From: Candidatus Dormiibacterota bacterium
GTDB lineage: Bacteria; Chloroflexota; Dormibacteria; Aeolococcales; Aeolococcaceae
Direction of reading: 5' to 3'
Assembly: GCA_003162415.1 (NCBI GenBank)
Contig: PMOL01000008.1
Location: forward strand, 1 to 64,000
Length of the DNA stretch: 64,000 nucleotides
Made by a program: the position numbers and the translations under genes. This document shows, in pieces, positions 8,536 through 17,617 of this stretch; position 1 is the stretch's first letter, and every line of letters begins with the position of its first letter. The notes under the pieces were generated by a model, which did not search any database, was not told the origin of the DNA, and saw only the letters and a program-made list of their open reading frames with translations.

Positions 8536-10084
8536 GCACTTCAACTGCAGCGAGTGGCTCGTCGACCGCCACGTTGCGGGCGGCAATGGCGCACGGACAG
8601 CACTGCTGAGTGGCGATGCGACCATCACCTACGACGAGTTGCTCGACTCCGTCGTCGGGGCAGCGGGAGGGCTTCGCCGCCTCGGCGTCCGTGCCGAGGA
8701 GCGCGTTCTCATCATCCTTCGCGACGGACCCGAGCTCGCTGTGGCAATTCTCGCCGCCATGCGGATCGGAGCCGTCGCGCTCCCGGTCAACCCGCTGCTG
8801 CCGGCGCGTGATCTCGCAGCAATCGCTCGCGATTCGCGCGCCCGCTGCGCCATTGTCCCGGGTGACAGCGTTGCACTCATCGGCGCGCTGACCTCGGAGG
8901 CGCCGGACCTGACCGCGCTCGTGCGCGTCGGTGCCGGGCCCGACGATGGCGCAACCGGACCACGATGGGCGGACGTGCTGGCGGCGGACGGTGATGGCGG
9001 CGCCGATGCGACCACTGCGGAATCGCCGTGTTTCTGGCTCTGTACCTCCGGCACCACGGGGCGCCCCAAGCTGGCCATGCACCGGCACGCCGACGTGCGG
9101 ATCACCTGCGAGGGGTACGCGCGCGAGGTGCTCGACATCCAGCCGGACGATCGCCACCTGTCGGTCGCGCCGATGTTTCACGCGTACGGTTTTGGCAACT
9201 CGCTGAGCTTTCCGCTTGCAGTAGGCGCCCAGGCGGTCCTGGAGCCGGCACGCCCACCGACTCCTGCGCTGGTTGCGGCATTGATGGACCGACACCGGCC
9301 GACCCTCTTCTTCGCGGTGCCGACGTTCTACGCTGCGCTGGTCGCCGCCGACATCCCGGACACGACGTTTGCGTCGCTTCGGCATGCTGTGTCCGCCGGC
9401 GAAGCCCTGCCGGCGGAAATGTTCCTGCGTTTCCGCGAACGCTTCGGCGTCGAGATCCTCGACGGGATCGGATCGACCGAGCTCACTCACATCTTCATCT
9501 CCAACCGCCCGGGACACACCGTGCCAGGGGCGTCCGGGACCCCGGTCGGCGGCCACATGGTGCGGATCCTCGACGACGAGGGACGCGCCGTGCCGGTTGA
9601 CACGCCGGGTCAGCTGTGGGTGTCCGGCGCTGCCGCGGCGACCGGCTACTGGTGCCGCAGCGAGGAGACGCGGCGCACGTTTGTCGGGGAGTGGATCGCG
9701 ACCGGCGACCTCTACACGGTCGACGCGGGCGGCATCTACCGCCATCTCGGCAGACGCGACGACATGCTCAAGGTGGCGGGCGAGTGGGTGTCACCGGCCG
9801 AGGTGGAGAGCGTGATGCTCGGCCACGCATGCGTCGCCGAGGCGGCGGTCGTGGGCGCCATCGCGGGTGACGGATTGATGCGGACCGTCGCGTTCGCTGT
9901 ACCGAGACCGGGCATCCCTTTCGACGCGGACGGCGTGCTCGATCGCTGCCGTGCCGAGCTTGCGGGGTACAAGCGTCCCCGCCGGATCATCGTTATGGAG
10001 ACCCTGCCCAAGACTGCGACCGGCAAGGTCATCCGCGCCGAACTCCGCCGCGAGGCGGCACGGGTCCTCACCGAGGCCGGCTGA
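8528..10084 (+). CDS. benzoate-CoA ligase-type AMP-dependent acyl-CoA synthetase
   Basis: 518 aa, ANL superfamily: aromatic acid + ATP + CoA to aryl-CoA. The AMP-binding P-loop TSGTTGRPK is at residues 173-181, the region after APMFHAYGFGN resembles benzoate-CoA ligases, GDLY is in the hinge, and the catalytic Lys is near residue 500 (PKTATGKV). Convergent with boxB/boxC, whose substrate is benzoyl-CoA, so benzoate or a close analogue is the likely substrate. The ATG at 8528 lies inside the previous gene's end; starts further upstream in this frame would run over the hydrolase. A related aryl or acyl substrate cannot be excluded. Confidence 0.8.
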   Translation: MGEHFNCSEWLVDRHVAGGNGARTALLSGDATITYDELLDSVVGAAGGLRRLGVRAEERVLIILRDGPELAVAILAAMRIGAVALPVNPLLPARDLAAIARDSRARCAIVPGDSVALIGALTSEAPDLTALVRVGAGPDDGATGPRWADVLAADGDGGADATTAESPCFWLCTSGTTGRPKLAMHRHADVRITCEGYAREVLDIQPDDRHLSVAPMFHAYGFGNSLSFPLAVGAQAVLEPARPPTPALVAALMDRHRPTLFFAVPTFYAALVAADIPDTTFASLRHAVSAGEALPAEMFLRFRERFGVEILDGIGSTELTHIFISNRPGHTVPGASGTPVGGHMVRILDDEGRAVPVDTPGQLWVSGAAAATGYWCRSEETRRTFVGEWIATGDLYTVDAGGIYRHLGRRDDMLKVAGEWVSPAEVESVMLGHACVAEAAVVGAIAGDGLMRTVAFAVPRPGIPFDADGVLDRCRAELAGYKRPRRIIVMETLPKTATGKVIRAELRREAARVLTEAG

Positions 10085-10089
10085 CTCCC

Positions 10090-11508
10090 CTAGGTGAGGT
10101 GGACGTACTCGTAGTCCACCGGCTGCCCGTTGATGCCGGTCGCCGGCGGTGCGATCCAGGCGGCCATCCTTCCGGGCTCGAAGACCGGCTTCATGAGCGA
10201 GTGGACGTAGTCGAAATCGTCAGCCGTCGGGAGCCACTCCGCCTGCTGGCGCGCCCACGCATCGGCATCGACCAGCGCGCCACCCGGGGTCACCGAGGAC
10301 CCGGCGAACGCACCGACGCGACGGTTGAAGCCATGGTGGGGCAAGGAGAGCTTTTGGTCGACACCGGCCTCCTCGAGGATGCGGTTCCAGCGCCGGACGC
10401 CGTGGTTGCAGTCGGTGAAGTACTCGGATCGCAGATCCTGGTTCAGCGCGGTGAGCGCTGGGATCGCGGTCTGCTCGATGCGCCCGCCCACGACAACGTC
10501 GACGACCGCGGTGGCGTCGGTGAGTCGATGGTCGTCACCGCGGCGCTCCTCTTGCCAGCGTCCCTTCAGACCGGCGGTGAAGTAGTTGGCAACATTGGTG
10601 GATCGTTCGCCGCCGAAAAGGTCGAGCGACACGCTGTAGTGAAAATTCAGGTAGCGCTGCACGATATCGAGTGGGATGCCCCCGTAGCGCTTGATATCGT
10701 CGGTGTCGTGCTCGCGCATCAGGTCCGCGGTGCGCCGGACGACGCGGTCGATGCCGGTCGTCCCGACCATCATGTGATGCGCCTCCTCACGCAGCATGAA
10801 GCGGCAGGTTCGCGAGAGTGGGTCGAAACCACTTTCGGCGAGCGTTCCCAGCTGAAACTTCCCGTCGCGGTCGGTGAAGTACGTGAACATGAAGAACGCC
10901 AGCCAGTCGCGGGTGGGTTCGTTGAAGGCGCCGAGGATTCGCGGTGCATCCACGCTGCCGGAGTGGCGCATCAACAGTTCCTCGGCCTGCTCGCGTCCCT
11001 CCCGACCGAAGAACGCGTGAAGGAGATAGACCATCGCCCAGAGATGACGGCCTTCCTCGACATTGACCTGGAAGAGATTGCGAAGATCGTACAGGCTCGG
11101 TGCGGTGAATCCGAGCAGGCGTTGCTGCTCTACTGACGCCGGCTCGGTATCGCCCTGGACGACCAGCAATCGCTGAAGGTCCGCACGATATTCGCCGGGC
11201 ACCTGCTGCCACGCCTCGGTCCCCATGTGCTCACCGAATGGGATGCGCCGGTCCGGCTCGCGGTCGGCGAGGAATATCCCCCACCGATACTCCTCGAGCG
11301 GGAGATGACCGAAATGCGCCCAGCCATCGCGATCTGCGCTGATGGCGGTGCGGAGGTACACGTCGCGCGCGATCAGGTCCGGCCCGAGGTCGCGCCACCA
11401 CTGCATGAAACGTGGTTGCCAGGCCTCGAGCGCCCGTTGCAGGCGCCGGTCGCCGCGCAGGTCGACGTTGTTGGGAATGCGATCCGTGTAATCGGCGTTG
11501 AGGCTCAT
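10090..11508 (-). CDS. boxB: benzoyl-CoA 2,3-epoxidase, oxygenase subunit BoxB
   Basis: 472 aa, the usual BoxB length. The diiron oxygenase converts benzoyl-CoA to 2,3-epoxybenzoyl-CoA with electrons from reductase BoxA. The N-terminal NNVDLRGDRRLQRALEAW stretch is characteristic of the family. Diiron-ligand-type motifs are seen at VEEGRH (E152, H155) and REEAHH near residue 240. It begins 1 nt after the boxC stop, so boxC-boxB form one leftward operon. No boxA lies in the window; the gene ends 5 bp from the convergent ligase stop. Confidence 0.93.
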   Translation of the reverse strand: MSLNADYTDRIPNNVDLRGDRRLQRALEAWQPRFMQWWRDLGPDLIARDVYLRTAISADRDGWAHFGHLPLEEYRWGIFLADREPDRRIPFGEHMGTEAWQQVPGEYRADLQRLLVVQGDTEPASVEQQRLLGFTAPSLYDLRNLFQVNVEEGRHLWAMVYLLHAFFGREGREQAEELLMRHSGSVDAPRILGAFNEPTRDWLAFFMFTYFTDRDGKFQLGTLAESGFDPLSRTCRFMLREEAHHMMVGTTGIDRVVRRTADLMREHDTDDIKRYGGIPLDIVQRYLNFHYSVSLDLFGGERSTNVANYFTAGLKGRWQEERRGDDHRLTDATAVVDVVVGGRIEQTAIPALTALNQDLRSEYFTDCNHGVRRWNRILEEAGVDQKLSLPHHGFNRRVGAFAGSSVTPGGALVDADAWARQQAEWLPTADDFDYVHSLMKPVFEPGRMAAWIAPPATGINGQPVDYEYVHLT

Positions 11509-11509
11509 C

Positions 11510-13210
11510 TCACACCCGTTCCCTGCTCAGCTCAGCGCGTTGACCGCTGCCGTAGCGGCGCAGCGCCCCGGCTGGACCGATCGCGTTGGGCCGGCTGAAT
11601 ATCCAATTCTGCCAGGCGGTGAGCCGGCCGAAGATCTTCGACTCCATGGTCTCGGGCCCGACGAAGCGAAGGCTCGCCTCCATCGCGGTGAGGGCGTCCG
11701 GGCTGAACGACGTCCGCTGTTCCAGCGCGATACGCAGCTCATCCTCCCAGTCGATGGCATCTGGGATGACGGTCACGAGGCCGAGCTCCGATGCCGCCGC
11801 GGCGTCGAGAGGATCGCCCACCGCCACTCGTACAGCGTCGAGCTCGGAGGCGCGTCCGAAGAATCGGGACTCGAGCCGGGAGAGCGCATTGCCCATCGGA
11901 TACACGCCCAGATTGGACTCGGTCACCACGATGACCGCGGAGCGTTCGTCGTCCTCCATCCTGCCGTCGAGCATGAACTGCTCGTCGCAGACGAGCGCGA
12001 GTTCCAGCAGGAGTCCGCCAAAACAGCTGCCCGGCTCGATGGATGCGAGCAGGCTCCGGCTGGTCACGTCGAGGCGCTTGAGGACTCGTTTCACCAGGAG
12101 CTCCACCTCGTTGACGAACCAGTCGGTCTCGCGGTGCTCGAGCATGAAACGGTCGTGGTCAAGCACGCCACGCATGTCGCCGGCGGTCCTGATCACCCAC
12201 GTTCCCAGCGTCAACTCGTTGGTGCGCAGGTTAAGGATCAGGTCGTCGAGCTCGCGCGCGACAGCCAGCGGCCAGAATTTGCATCCCAGGCTGCGAGCCT
12301 CGTGAGCATCATTCGGGGCCTCGTCAGCGGGCCCGGCGATTGTCAGCGTGACCACGCCGGCACTCCGGTCGAGCACCGCGCTCACGTGGTCGTACGCGAT
12401 GCCATCCTTGCCGAACGACACTGCGAGTGGCTCGAGCACAACCCCCGGCGCCGCCTTCGGACGGGATCGTTGGGCCGCGATGGATGCGGCCCTCGCGCTC
12501 ACTGACTCGTCGAACTGTCCGCGCGCAATCGCCGCGTCAACGAGTCCCCAACGCAGTGCGGTCGGCGCCTTGACGCCCTCGCTCTTGGTCACGAAGACAT
12601 CGGCGAGATCCCGTCGAACATGCCGCTTGTCGCCGAGCCGTGTGAGGCCTCCGGTGGCCGGCAGAACCGCGAGCAGCGGCAGTTCGGGGAGCGAGACGGC
12701 GGACGACCCATCGTCGATGAGCAGGATCTCGTCGCAGGCGAGTGCCAGCTCGTATCCGCCGCCGGCAGCGGCCCCGTTTACGGCCGCGATGTACGTCTGC
12801 CCCGAGTTGGCCGTCGCGTCCTCGATCTCCAGCCGGGTCTCGTTGGTGAACTTGCAGAAATTGACCTTCCAGGGGTGCGTGGCCTGGGCAAGCATCCCGA
12901 TGTTGGCGCCGGCGGAGAAGCAGCGGTCCTTCGCCGAGGTGATGATCACGCAGGCCACCTCGGGATGCTCGAAACGCAAGCGCTGCACCGCGTCATGAAG
13001 CTCGATGTCCACGCCCAGGTCGTACGAGTTGAGCTTCATTGCGTAGCCCGGACGCAAGCCCAGGTGCTCATCGACGTCCATGGTGAGAGTGGCCACGACG
13101 CCGTCGATGCTCAGGTGCCAGTGCGCGTATCGAGTCGGGTCGGTCGCGAACGACACGGCCGGGGCGGCGTCGTCAGTCGTCGCAACCTTCTCGGCGGTTT
13201 CGAGCGCCAA
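11510..13210 (-). CDS. boxC: 2,3-epoxybenzoyl-CoA dihydrolase BoxC
   Basis: 566 aa. Two crotonase-like halves, as in known BoxC, catalyse non-oxygenolytic ring opening of 2,3-epoxybenzoyl-CoA to 3,4-dehydroadipyl-CoA semialdehyde and formate. The first half contains the oxyanion-hole segments FSAGANIGML and NGAAAGGGYELAL; the second has GSCFGGLLLELAL. The start is a TTG at 13210, in frame with GGAGG at 13220-13224 (9-nt spacer); a closer ATG at 13218 is out of frame. The formate released by this step could feed the formate dehydrogenase encoded 11 kb away, which is an inference. Confidence 0.93.
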   Translation of the reverse strand: MALETAEKVATTDDAAPAVSFATDPTRYAHWHLSIDGVVATLTMDVDEHLGLRPGYAMKLNSYDLGVDIELHDAVQRLRFEHPEVACVIITSAKDRCFSAGANIGMLAQATHPWKVNFCKFTNETRLEIEDATANSGQTYIAAVNGAAAGGGYELALACDEILLIDDGSSAVSLPELPLLAVLPATGGLTRLGDKRHVRRDLADVFVTKSEGVKAPTALRWGLVDAAIARGQFDESVSARAASIAAQRSRPKAAPGVVLEPLAVSFGKDGIAYDHVSAVLDRSAGVVTLTIAGPADEAPNDAHEARSLGCKFWPLAVARELDDLILNLRTNELTLGTWVIRTAGDMRGVLDHDRFMLEHRETDWFVNEVELLVKRVLKRLDVTSRSLLASIEPGSCFGGLLLELALVCDEQFMLDGRMEDDERSAVIVVTESNLGVYPMGNALSRLESRFFGRASELDAVRVAVGDPLDAAAASELGLVTVIPDAIDWEDELRIALEQRTSFSPDALTAMEASLRFVGPETMESKIFGRLTAWQNWIFSRPNAIGPAGALRRYGSGQRAELSRERV

Positions 13211-13311
13211 CGCGACATACCTCCGGAAGCGGGCGATTCGACACCATTATGGAACGTCGATTCCCGTTCTCCCCTCCAGTTCATGAACGGATTGCACAGT
13301 TTGGAGTGCTC

Positions 13312-13797
13312 ATGCAAGCAGACCACCCCGGCTCCAGGGTCGTGGTATCGGCGATCGATCCGTCCGACCCACAGGCTCGGGAGTGTGTGAACGCGTACTT
13401 CGCGGAACTGGACAGGCGGTTCGACGCCGGCTTCGATCCGACCCGCAGCATCAGCGCCGACGACGACGAGCTTCGACCGCCCGCGGGACTGCTCATGCTG
13501 GCCTGGATGCACGACCGCCCGGTCGGTTGCGGCGCGCTGAAGTTCGACGGCGAGGGGGTGGCCGACCTCAAGCGCATGTGGGTTGCCGACGCCGCGCGCG
13601 GCCAGCGAGTCGGCCGTCGCCTGCTCACCGAGCTCGAAGCCTGTGCGGCGGCGCGCGGTGTGCGCCTGCTGCGGCTGGAGACGAACGGGACGCTTGTGGA
13701 GGCGGTCAATCTCTATCGTTCCGCCGGCTACGTGGAGGTCCCCGCCTTCAGCGACGAGCCTTACGCCCACCACTGGTTCGAGAAACAGCTCGGTTGA
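13312..13797 (+). CDS. GNAT family N-acetyltransferase
   Basis: 161 aa from the ATG at 13312, which follows GGAG by 5 nt. An in-frame ATG at 13249 would add 21 residues outside the domain. The acetyl-CoA-binding motif is seen as LKRMWVADAARGQRVGRRLL, followed by LRLETN and NLYRSAGY near the C-terminus, typical of small GNATs. Divergent from boxC, so the roughly 100 bp between them may hold both promoters. Substrate unknown. Confidence 0.82.
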   Translation: MQADHPGSRVVVSAIDPSDPQARECVNAYFAELDRRFDAGFDPTRSISADDDELRPPAGLLMLAWMHDRPVGCGALKFDGEGVADLKRMWVADAARGQRVGRRLLTELEACAAARGVRLLRLETNGTLVEAVNLYRSAGYVEVPAFSDEPYAHHWFEKQLG

Positions 13798-13806
13798 GAG
13801 CGAGGT

Positions 13807-14283
13807 TCAGTCGAGCTCCATGTGCAGGAGGTCATTGGTTGCGGCGAAACCGAGGCGCTCGTACAGTGGATATGCGCGCTGGCTTGGATGCACGATGAGG
13901 TAGCCGGCACCGCGGGCCCGTGCGTCAGCGATCGCGGCCTCAACGAGCGCTCTGCCAATGCCCTGATTGCGGAACGGTTCGAGGACGAACACGCTCTGCA
14001 CGTTGCCGGCGAGGCGTTCGAGATGACGAGGCTGGGGAACCCGATCGAACATGGCCAGCCACGCCATGCCGACTGGATCGCCTTCACGCTCCGCGATGTA
14101 CGCGACATGGGTTTCCTGGCGTGATCCCCACCAGTGCCTGAATGCGGTCTCGAACTCCGACTGCGACAGCCCGTGTTCGCCTCGCTCTTCGGTTCGCCAG
14201 CGCCACCGCAGCCGTGCGAGCGCCGCGCTGTCGGCGATGCCGGCGCGACGGATGGTCGCGGTCGAGTCATTCACGTCGGTCAC
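13807..14283 (-). CDS. GNAT family N-acetyltransferase
   Basis: 158 aa single-domain acetyltransferase. Motif A is visible as VFVLEPFRNQGIGRALVE, followed by HPSQRAYPLYERLGF (motif B). It is convergent with the preceding GNAT gene with 9 bp between the stops, but the two share only family motifs and are not a recent duplication. Likely substrates are small amines or antibiotics, but sequence does not say which. Confidence 0.85.
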   Translation of the reverse strand: MTDVNDSTATIRRAGIADSAALARLRWRWRTEERGEHGLSQSEFETAFRHWWGSRQETHVAYIAEREGDPVGMAWLAMFDRVPQPRHLERLAGNVQSVFVLEPFRNQGIGRALVEAAIADARARGAGYLIVHPSQRAYPLYERLGFAATNDLLHMELD

Positions 14284-14356
14284 GCGCCGACTCTCGCACC
14301 AGTGAGGGGTCGATCAGCGGCGGTCGACGCCCAGAGGCGCCGTACCCTTGGGGGCG

Positions 14357-14620
14357 ATGGCTGCCGATTCCGATCCCGCTCCCGTGTTCCCGGTGGGCAA
14401 CCCTGACGAGCGCGAGTTGTTGCTTGGGTGGTTGACCTGGTTGCGCGGCGCCGTGCTGCGCAAGATCGATGGAGTGAGCGACTCCCAGGCGCGATGGACT
14501 CCGGACGGGAAGCTCATCTCCCTCCTCGGAATCGTCAACCACCTCAGCAACGAGACGGCTCGCCACGCGGGTCACGCTGACGCCACCCGCGAACTGCTCG
14601 ACGGCTTCACCGGCGAGTAA
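14357..14620 (+). pseudogene. internally deleted DinB/DUF664 family gene
   Basis: An 87-aa reading frame. The first part (ERELLLGWLTWLRGAVLRK, then LLGIVNHL) matches the start of DUF664/DinB-like proteins, and the last part (NETARHAGHAD) matches their C-terminal metal-site helix. Full-length relatives are about 160-180 aa; here the two ends are joined directly with the central helices missing. The frame stays open, so a shortened protein could be made, but the metal-binding four-helix bundle cannot form normally. A TTG at 14348 is an alternative start. Confidence 0.6.
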
Positions 14621-14624
14621 TCGC

Positions 14625-15464
14625 TCAGGCGGCAGCGGGCGGCCCGTTGCCGACGACGCTGGTCACGCGGTCCGGGGCGGCGCCAGGCGGAAAGGATTCC
14701 AGAATCCAGGTGACGCCGGAGTCCTCCAATGCAGCCACCGTCTCCGGAACACCGGAAGGGTCCTCGCGGGAGAGAGCACAGCGCACCGCGATGTCGATGT
14801 CGGAGCGGGCGCCGAGGTCAACGAGTTGAGCGTGGAGCGCGGCGATGTCGGCGGGGTCGGGCGGTGGCACGCCACCCGACGTGGCGAAGATCGGGAAACA
14901 GCCGTCGAGCTTCGCGATACGGGCGAGCGGTTTGCGATTCGGCCATCGAACCGCGCCCCAGATGGGCAGCGGATCCTGACGTGGCCTGGGCAGGAGTGGC
15001 GGCGCATCGACGACATAGTGCCGACCCTGGAAGCTGACCGCCTCGCCGCCGAGAAATCGCCGGATCAACTCGAGCGCTTCGTCGAGCATCTGGCCACGTA
15101 TGACGGGATCCACGGTTTCGCCGAATGCGCTGAATTCCGACCAGCCGTCGTCGCCGAGTCCGATGCCCCCGACGAGGCGCCCATCGGCGAGCTGATCCAG
15201 CGTAGCTAGCTGGCGGCTCACCACCCATGGTCGCCGTCGCGGCAGTGGTGTCACCAGTGCTCCAAGGCGTATCCGCCGGGTGACCGTGGCAACCGCCGCC
15301 ATGATCACCCATGGGTCTGCAACAGGCATCCCTGGAGCGGCGAGCATGTGGTCCCACAGGAAAAGCCCGTCCCAGCCGGACTCCTCGATATGCCGAGACA
15401 ACGCAACCACGCGCTGTGGCTCTGCAAATTCAGCAAATGGAGGAAGGAAGACCCCGAACCGCAT
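14625..15464 (-). CDS. LLM-class flavin-dependent oxidoreductase
   Basis: 279 aa, luciferase-like TIM barrel (FMN or F420 dependent). It starts MRFGVFLPPF and has WDGLFLWDHM and RRIRLGALVTPLPRR, all typical of the F420-type branch. The ATG at 15464 lies 8 nt after the upstream deacetylase stop; a longer in-frame start would overlap that gene. It probably forms a leftward operon with the polysaccharide deacetylase. The reaction is not determinable from sequence. Confidence 0.83.
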   Translation of the reverse strand: MRFGVFLPPFAEFAEPQRVVALSRHIEESGWDGLFLWDHMLAAPGMPVADPWVIMAAVATVTRRIRLGALVTPLPRRRPWVVSRQLATLDQLADGRLVGGIGLGDDGWSEFSAFGETVDPVIRGQMLDEALELIRRFLGGEAVSFQGRHYVVDAPPLLPRPRQDPLPIWGAVRWPNRKPLARIAKLDGCFPIFATSGGVPPPDPADIAALHAQLVDLGARSDIDIAVRCALSREDPSGVPETVAALEDSGVTWILESFPPGAAPDRVTSVVGNGPPAAA

Positions 15465-15471
15465 CGCGCGA

Positions 15472-16386
15472 TTACTGACCGCTCGCCAGGCACAACGCGG
15501 CAATCTCGTCGTGTCGTGCGAACCACGCGTCCCCCGCCGCGGAGATGTGTTCGAGCAATTGCGCGAGAACGAGAATGCGAGAACGATGCCCGATGATGTG
15601 CGGATGCATGGTCAACTGAAAGAGGCCATGTTCTTCGCGCGCCTGGTCGAATTCGTCGAGCCAGATGCGCAGCAACTCGCGAGGTGGCGTGTACGGCCGG
15701 GTCGCCGCGTGGCGATCCATGGTGAGGTATGGCGCATCGTCGCGAATCCATTCCACGGGGATCTCGATGATGCCGGTGGGTGCCCCATGGGCGAGCAATT
15801 CATAGGGCTCGTCGTCGGCCATGAGCGAGGAGGCGTACGTGAGGTGCAACTCGCGGATCAGGTCAAGCGTGTTCTCGCTGAAGTCCCACTGGGGTGTTCG
15901 AATGCCGACCGGACGCGATCCGCTGAGTCGCTCGATGACGTCGACGCTGCGCATGAGCAGGTCACGCTCGGTGTCACGGTCAAGTGTCGCGTTCCATTCG
16001 TGGATCCAGCCGTGGAGTGCGACCTCGTGTCCGGCGGCTGCGCACGTTGCGATCTCCTGCGGATGGAGGAGCGCCGACACCGCTGGGACGAAGAAGGAAA
16101 CGGGAACCCGGTGCCGATCGAGGAGTCGGAGGATGCGCGGGACGGCGACCCTGGCGCCGTATTCGCCCTGAGAGAGCTTGCCGGGGTGCGTTTCCCCGCT
16201 GCGGAGCGGAATCGTCTCGTGATCCGAATCGAACGAGAGCGCAACCGCGACGGCCGCCCCGTCCGGCCACGCCGGCGGTTTCAGGGTTCGCCCGGCGCGG
16301 ACACGGCCGACGTAGCCGCGCCAGCGGGACTCCTCCCACGCCCAGGGTTCGTCGCCGGGTATCACTTCACCACCGCCTGGATTCAT
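15472..16386 (-). CDS. polysaccharide deacetylase (NodB-homology) family protein
   Basis: 304 aa. The NodB motif 1 equivalent SFDSDHE is near residues 70-76, with HGWIHEW (motif 2), RTPQWDF (motif 3) and HPHI near the C-terminus. The metal-binding triad is of the D-H-H type and the arrangement resembles PuuE/PgdA-like members that act on amide bonds. There is no signal peptide from the ATG at 16386, so a cytoplasmic small-molecule amidohydrolase is more likely than a cell-wall enzyme. An upstream in-frame ATG at 16449 would add 21 non-conserved residues. Confidence 0.8.
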   Translation of the reverse strand: MNPGGGEVIPGDEPWAWEESRWRGYVGRVRAGRTLKPPAWPDGAAVAVALSFDSDHETIPLRSGETHPGKLSQGEYGARVAVPRILRLLDRHRVPVSFFVPAVSALLHPQEIATCAAAGHEVALHGWIHEWNATLDRDTERDLLMRSVDVIERLSGSRPVGIRTPQWDFSENTLDLIRELHLTYASSLMADDEPYELLAHGAPTGIIEIPVEWIRDDAPYLTMDRHAATRPYTPPRELLRIWLDEFDQAREEHGLFQLTMHPHIIGHRSRILVLAQLLEHISAAGDAWFARHDEIAALCLASGQ

Positions 16387-16485
16387 GTGGCGCAACGGTA
16401 CGAGGTCTGGTGCGGGAGTCGCGAGACGATCTCCCGGACGTCTCTCCACTCGATTCGCAGACCGCGCGCCGACGGAACGTCCATG

Positions 16486-17325
16486 TCAGGGCACGTGAGG
16501 TGCGTCGCGAACACAGTCCCAGATCAGCACGTACGGGAGTCCGAGCAGGTGAGCAAGGGCGGGTGGACTCCCCTTGCTGTTGAACGCGTCAAGAACCTCC
16601 TGCGAGAATCGAGGCTCCAAACACCGCCGAACCTGCAAGCCGGCCGAGGCAAACGCTTCGACGTATTCACCGTGCCAGTGCAACTCGTTGCGCACCACGG
16701 CGCGCGCACCATCCTGAAGGCGGAAAAATGCGTGCGCCCCGGTCGCGACCGCAACTGGGTGAATGTCGGAGATCAGCAAATGCCCGGGTCGGGTCAGGAC
16801 GCGAGCAAGCTCCGAAATGGCCGGGGCCAGTCCGGCCAGATGGGTCATGGCCAAACCGCAGCAGACGATGCTGAACGACTCGTCGGGGAAGGGTAGTTCG
16901 AGGAGTGAGGCACTTTGAAACGCCGCCTCGGGAATGCTGGCACGCGCTCGACGCAACATCGACTCCGACGAGTCCACACCGATCACATCGTGCCCCGCAT
17001 CGACAAGGAGGCGTGTGAGCCTGCCCGTGCCGCACGCAGCGTCGAGGGCGCGCTCTCCAGGGAGTTTCTCGATCAGAGTGCGGATCGCTGGCTGCTCAGC
17101 CAACAGCAATGGATTCACACGAACGTCGTAGGTCGTCGACCATGCGTCATACCCCGACGCAGCATCGCGGACGTCCAACGATTCGTGGCGGCGATCGGCG
17201 GATGCGCTTTCCAGCTCCGAGAGGCGCGGCAACGCGGACTCGGCATCGAGAAACGGCCACGTGCGAAGCAGACCGAGGCCGTGAAGGCCCGCGATGAACT
17301 GGGCGCTGAGGACGTCACGTTCCAT
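16486..17325 (-). CDS. class I SAM-dependent methyltransferase
   Basis: 279 aa. The SAM-binding motif I DAACGTGR is at residues 95-102, followed by VIGVDSSESML (acidic strand 2) and the LPFPDESFSIV stretch. An N-terminal segment of about 60 residues (FIAGLHGLGLLRTWPF) precedes the fold and ends in a YDAWSTTYD motif common in UbiE/BioC-like methyltransferases. No pathway partner adjoins it, so the substrate is open. About 75 bp upstream separate it from the small membrane protein gene. Confidence 0.8.
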   Translation of the reverse strand: MERDVLSAQFIAGLHGLGLLRTWPFLDAESALPRLSELESASADRRHESLDVRDAASGYDAWSTTYDVRVNPLLLAEQPAIRTLIEKLPGERALDAACGTGRLTRLLVDAGHDVIGVDSSESMLRRARASIPEAAFQSASLLELPFPDESFSIVCCGLAMTHLAGLAPAISELARVLTRPGHLLISDIHPVAVATGAHAFFRLQDGARAVVRNELHWHGEYVEAFASAGLQVRRCLEPRFSQEVLDAFNSKGSPPALAHLLGLPYVLIWDCVRDAPHVP

Positions 17326-17400
17326 GAGGCGTGGCTACTCTTGCATACCGCGCAGGAAGCGGCGACCGTGACAGTACAGCGCGCCAGTGCTCGCCGCTTG

Positions 17401-17574
17401 TCAGACGACGATGGCGATCTTCACGCCCAGGAGGATCAGCGGCCACACGAGCACGGCGATGATCGCCGAGAGTATGCCGCCGATGGTGCCGACATGGTCA
17501 AAGAAGTGATGGGTCGCCGCGACGACGAGGCCGATCACAATCCAGAGCACTCCCAGCAGGGAAACACCTCTCAC
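17401..17574 (-). CDS. small two-helix membrane protein, 57 aa
   Basis: A short frame beginning GTG at 17574, with an AGAGG ribosome-binding site about 8 nt upstream, and ending TGA at 17401. It encodes two hydrophobic helices (about residues 5-20 and 31-56) joined by a His-rich turn (ATHHFFDHVGT). Similar tiny membrane proteins are common in high-GC soil bacteria but have no known function. It lies 43 bp downstream of csbD on the same strand, so the two may be co-transcribed as stress genes. Confidence 0.7.
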   Translation of the reverse strand: MRGVSLLGVLWIVIGLVVAATHHFFDHVGTIGGILSAIIAVLVWPLILLGVKIAIVV

Positions 17575-17617
17575 GGTCGCACCTCTTTCATCTGGCGCCG
17601 CTCATCGATCATCCGAT

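Noticed and set aside
15280..16896. 538-aa plus-strand frame across the LLM, deacetylase and methyltransferase genes
   Set aside because: Spans three well-supported genes on the other strand and has low-complexity Arg/Gly composition.
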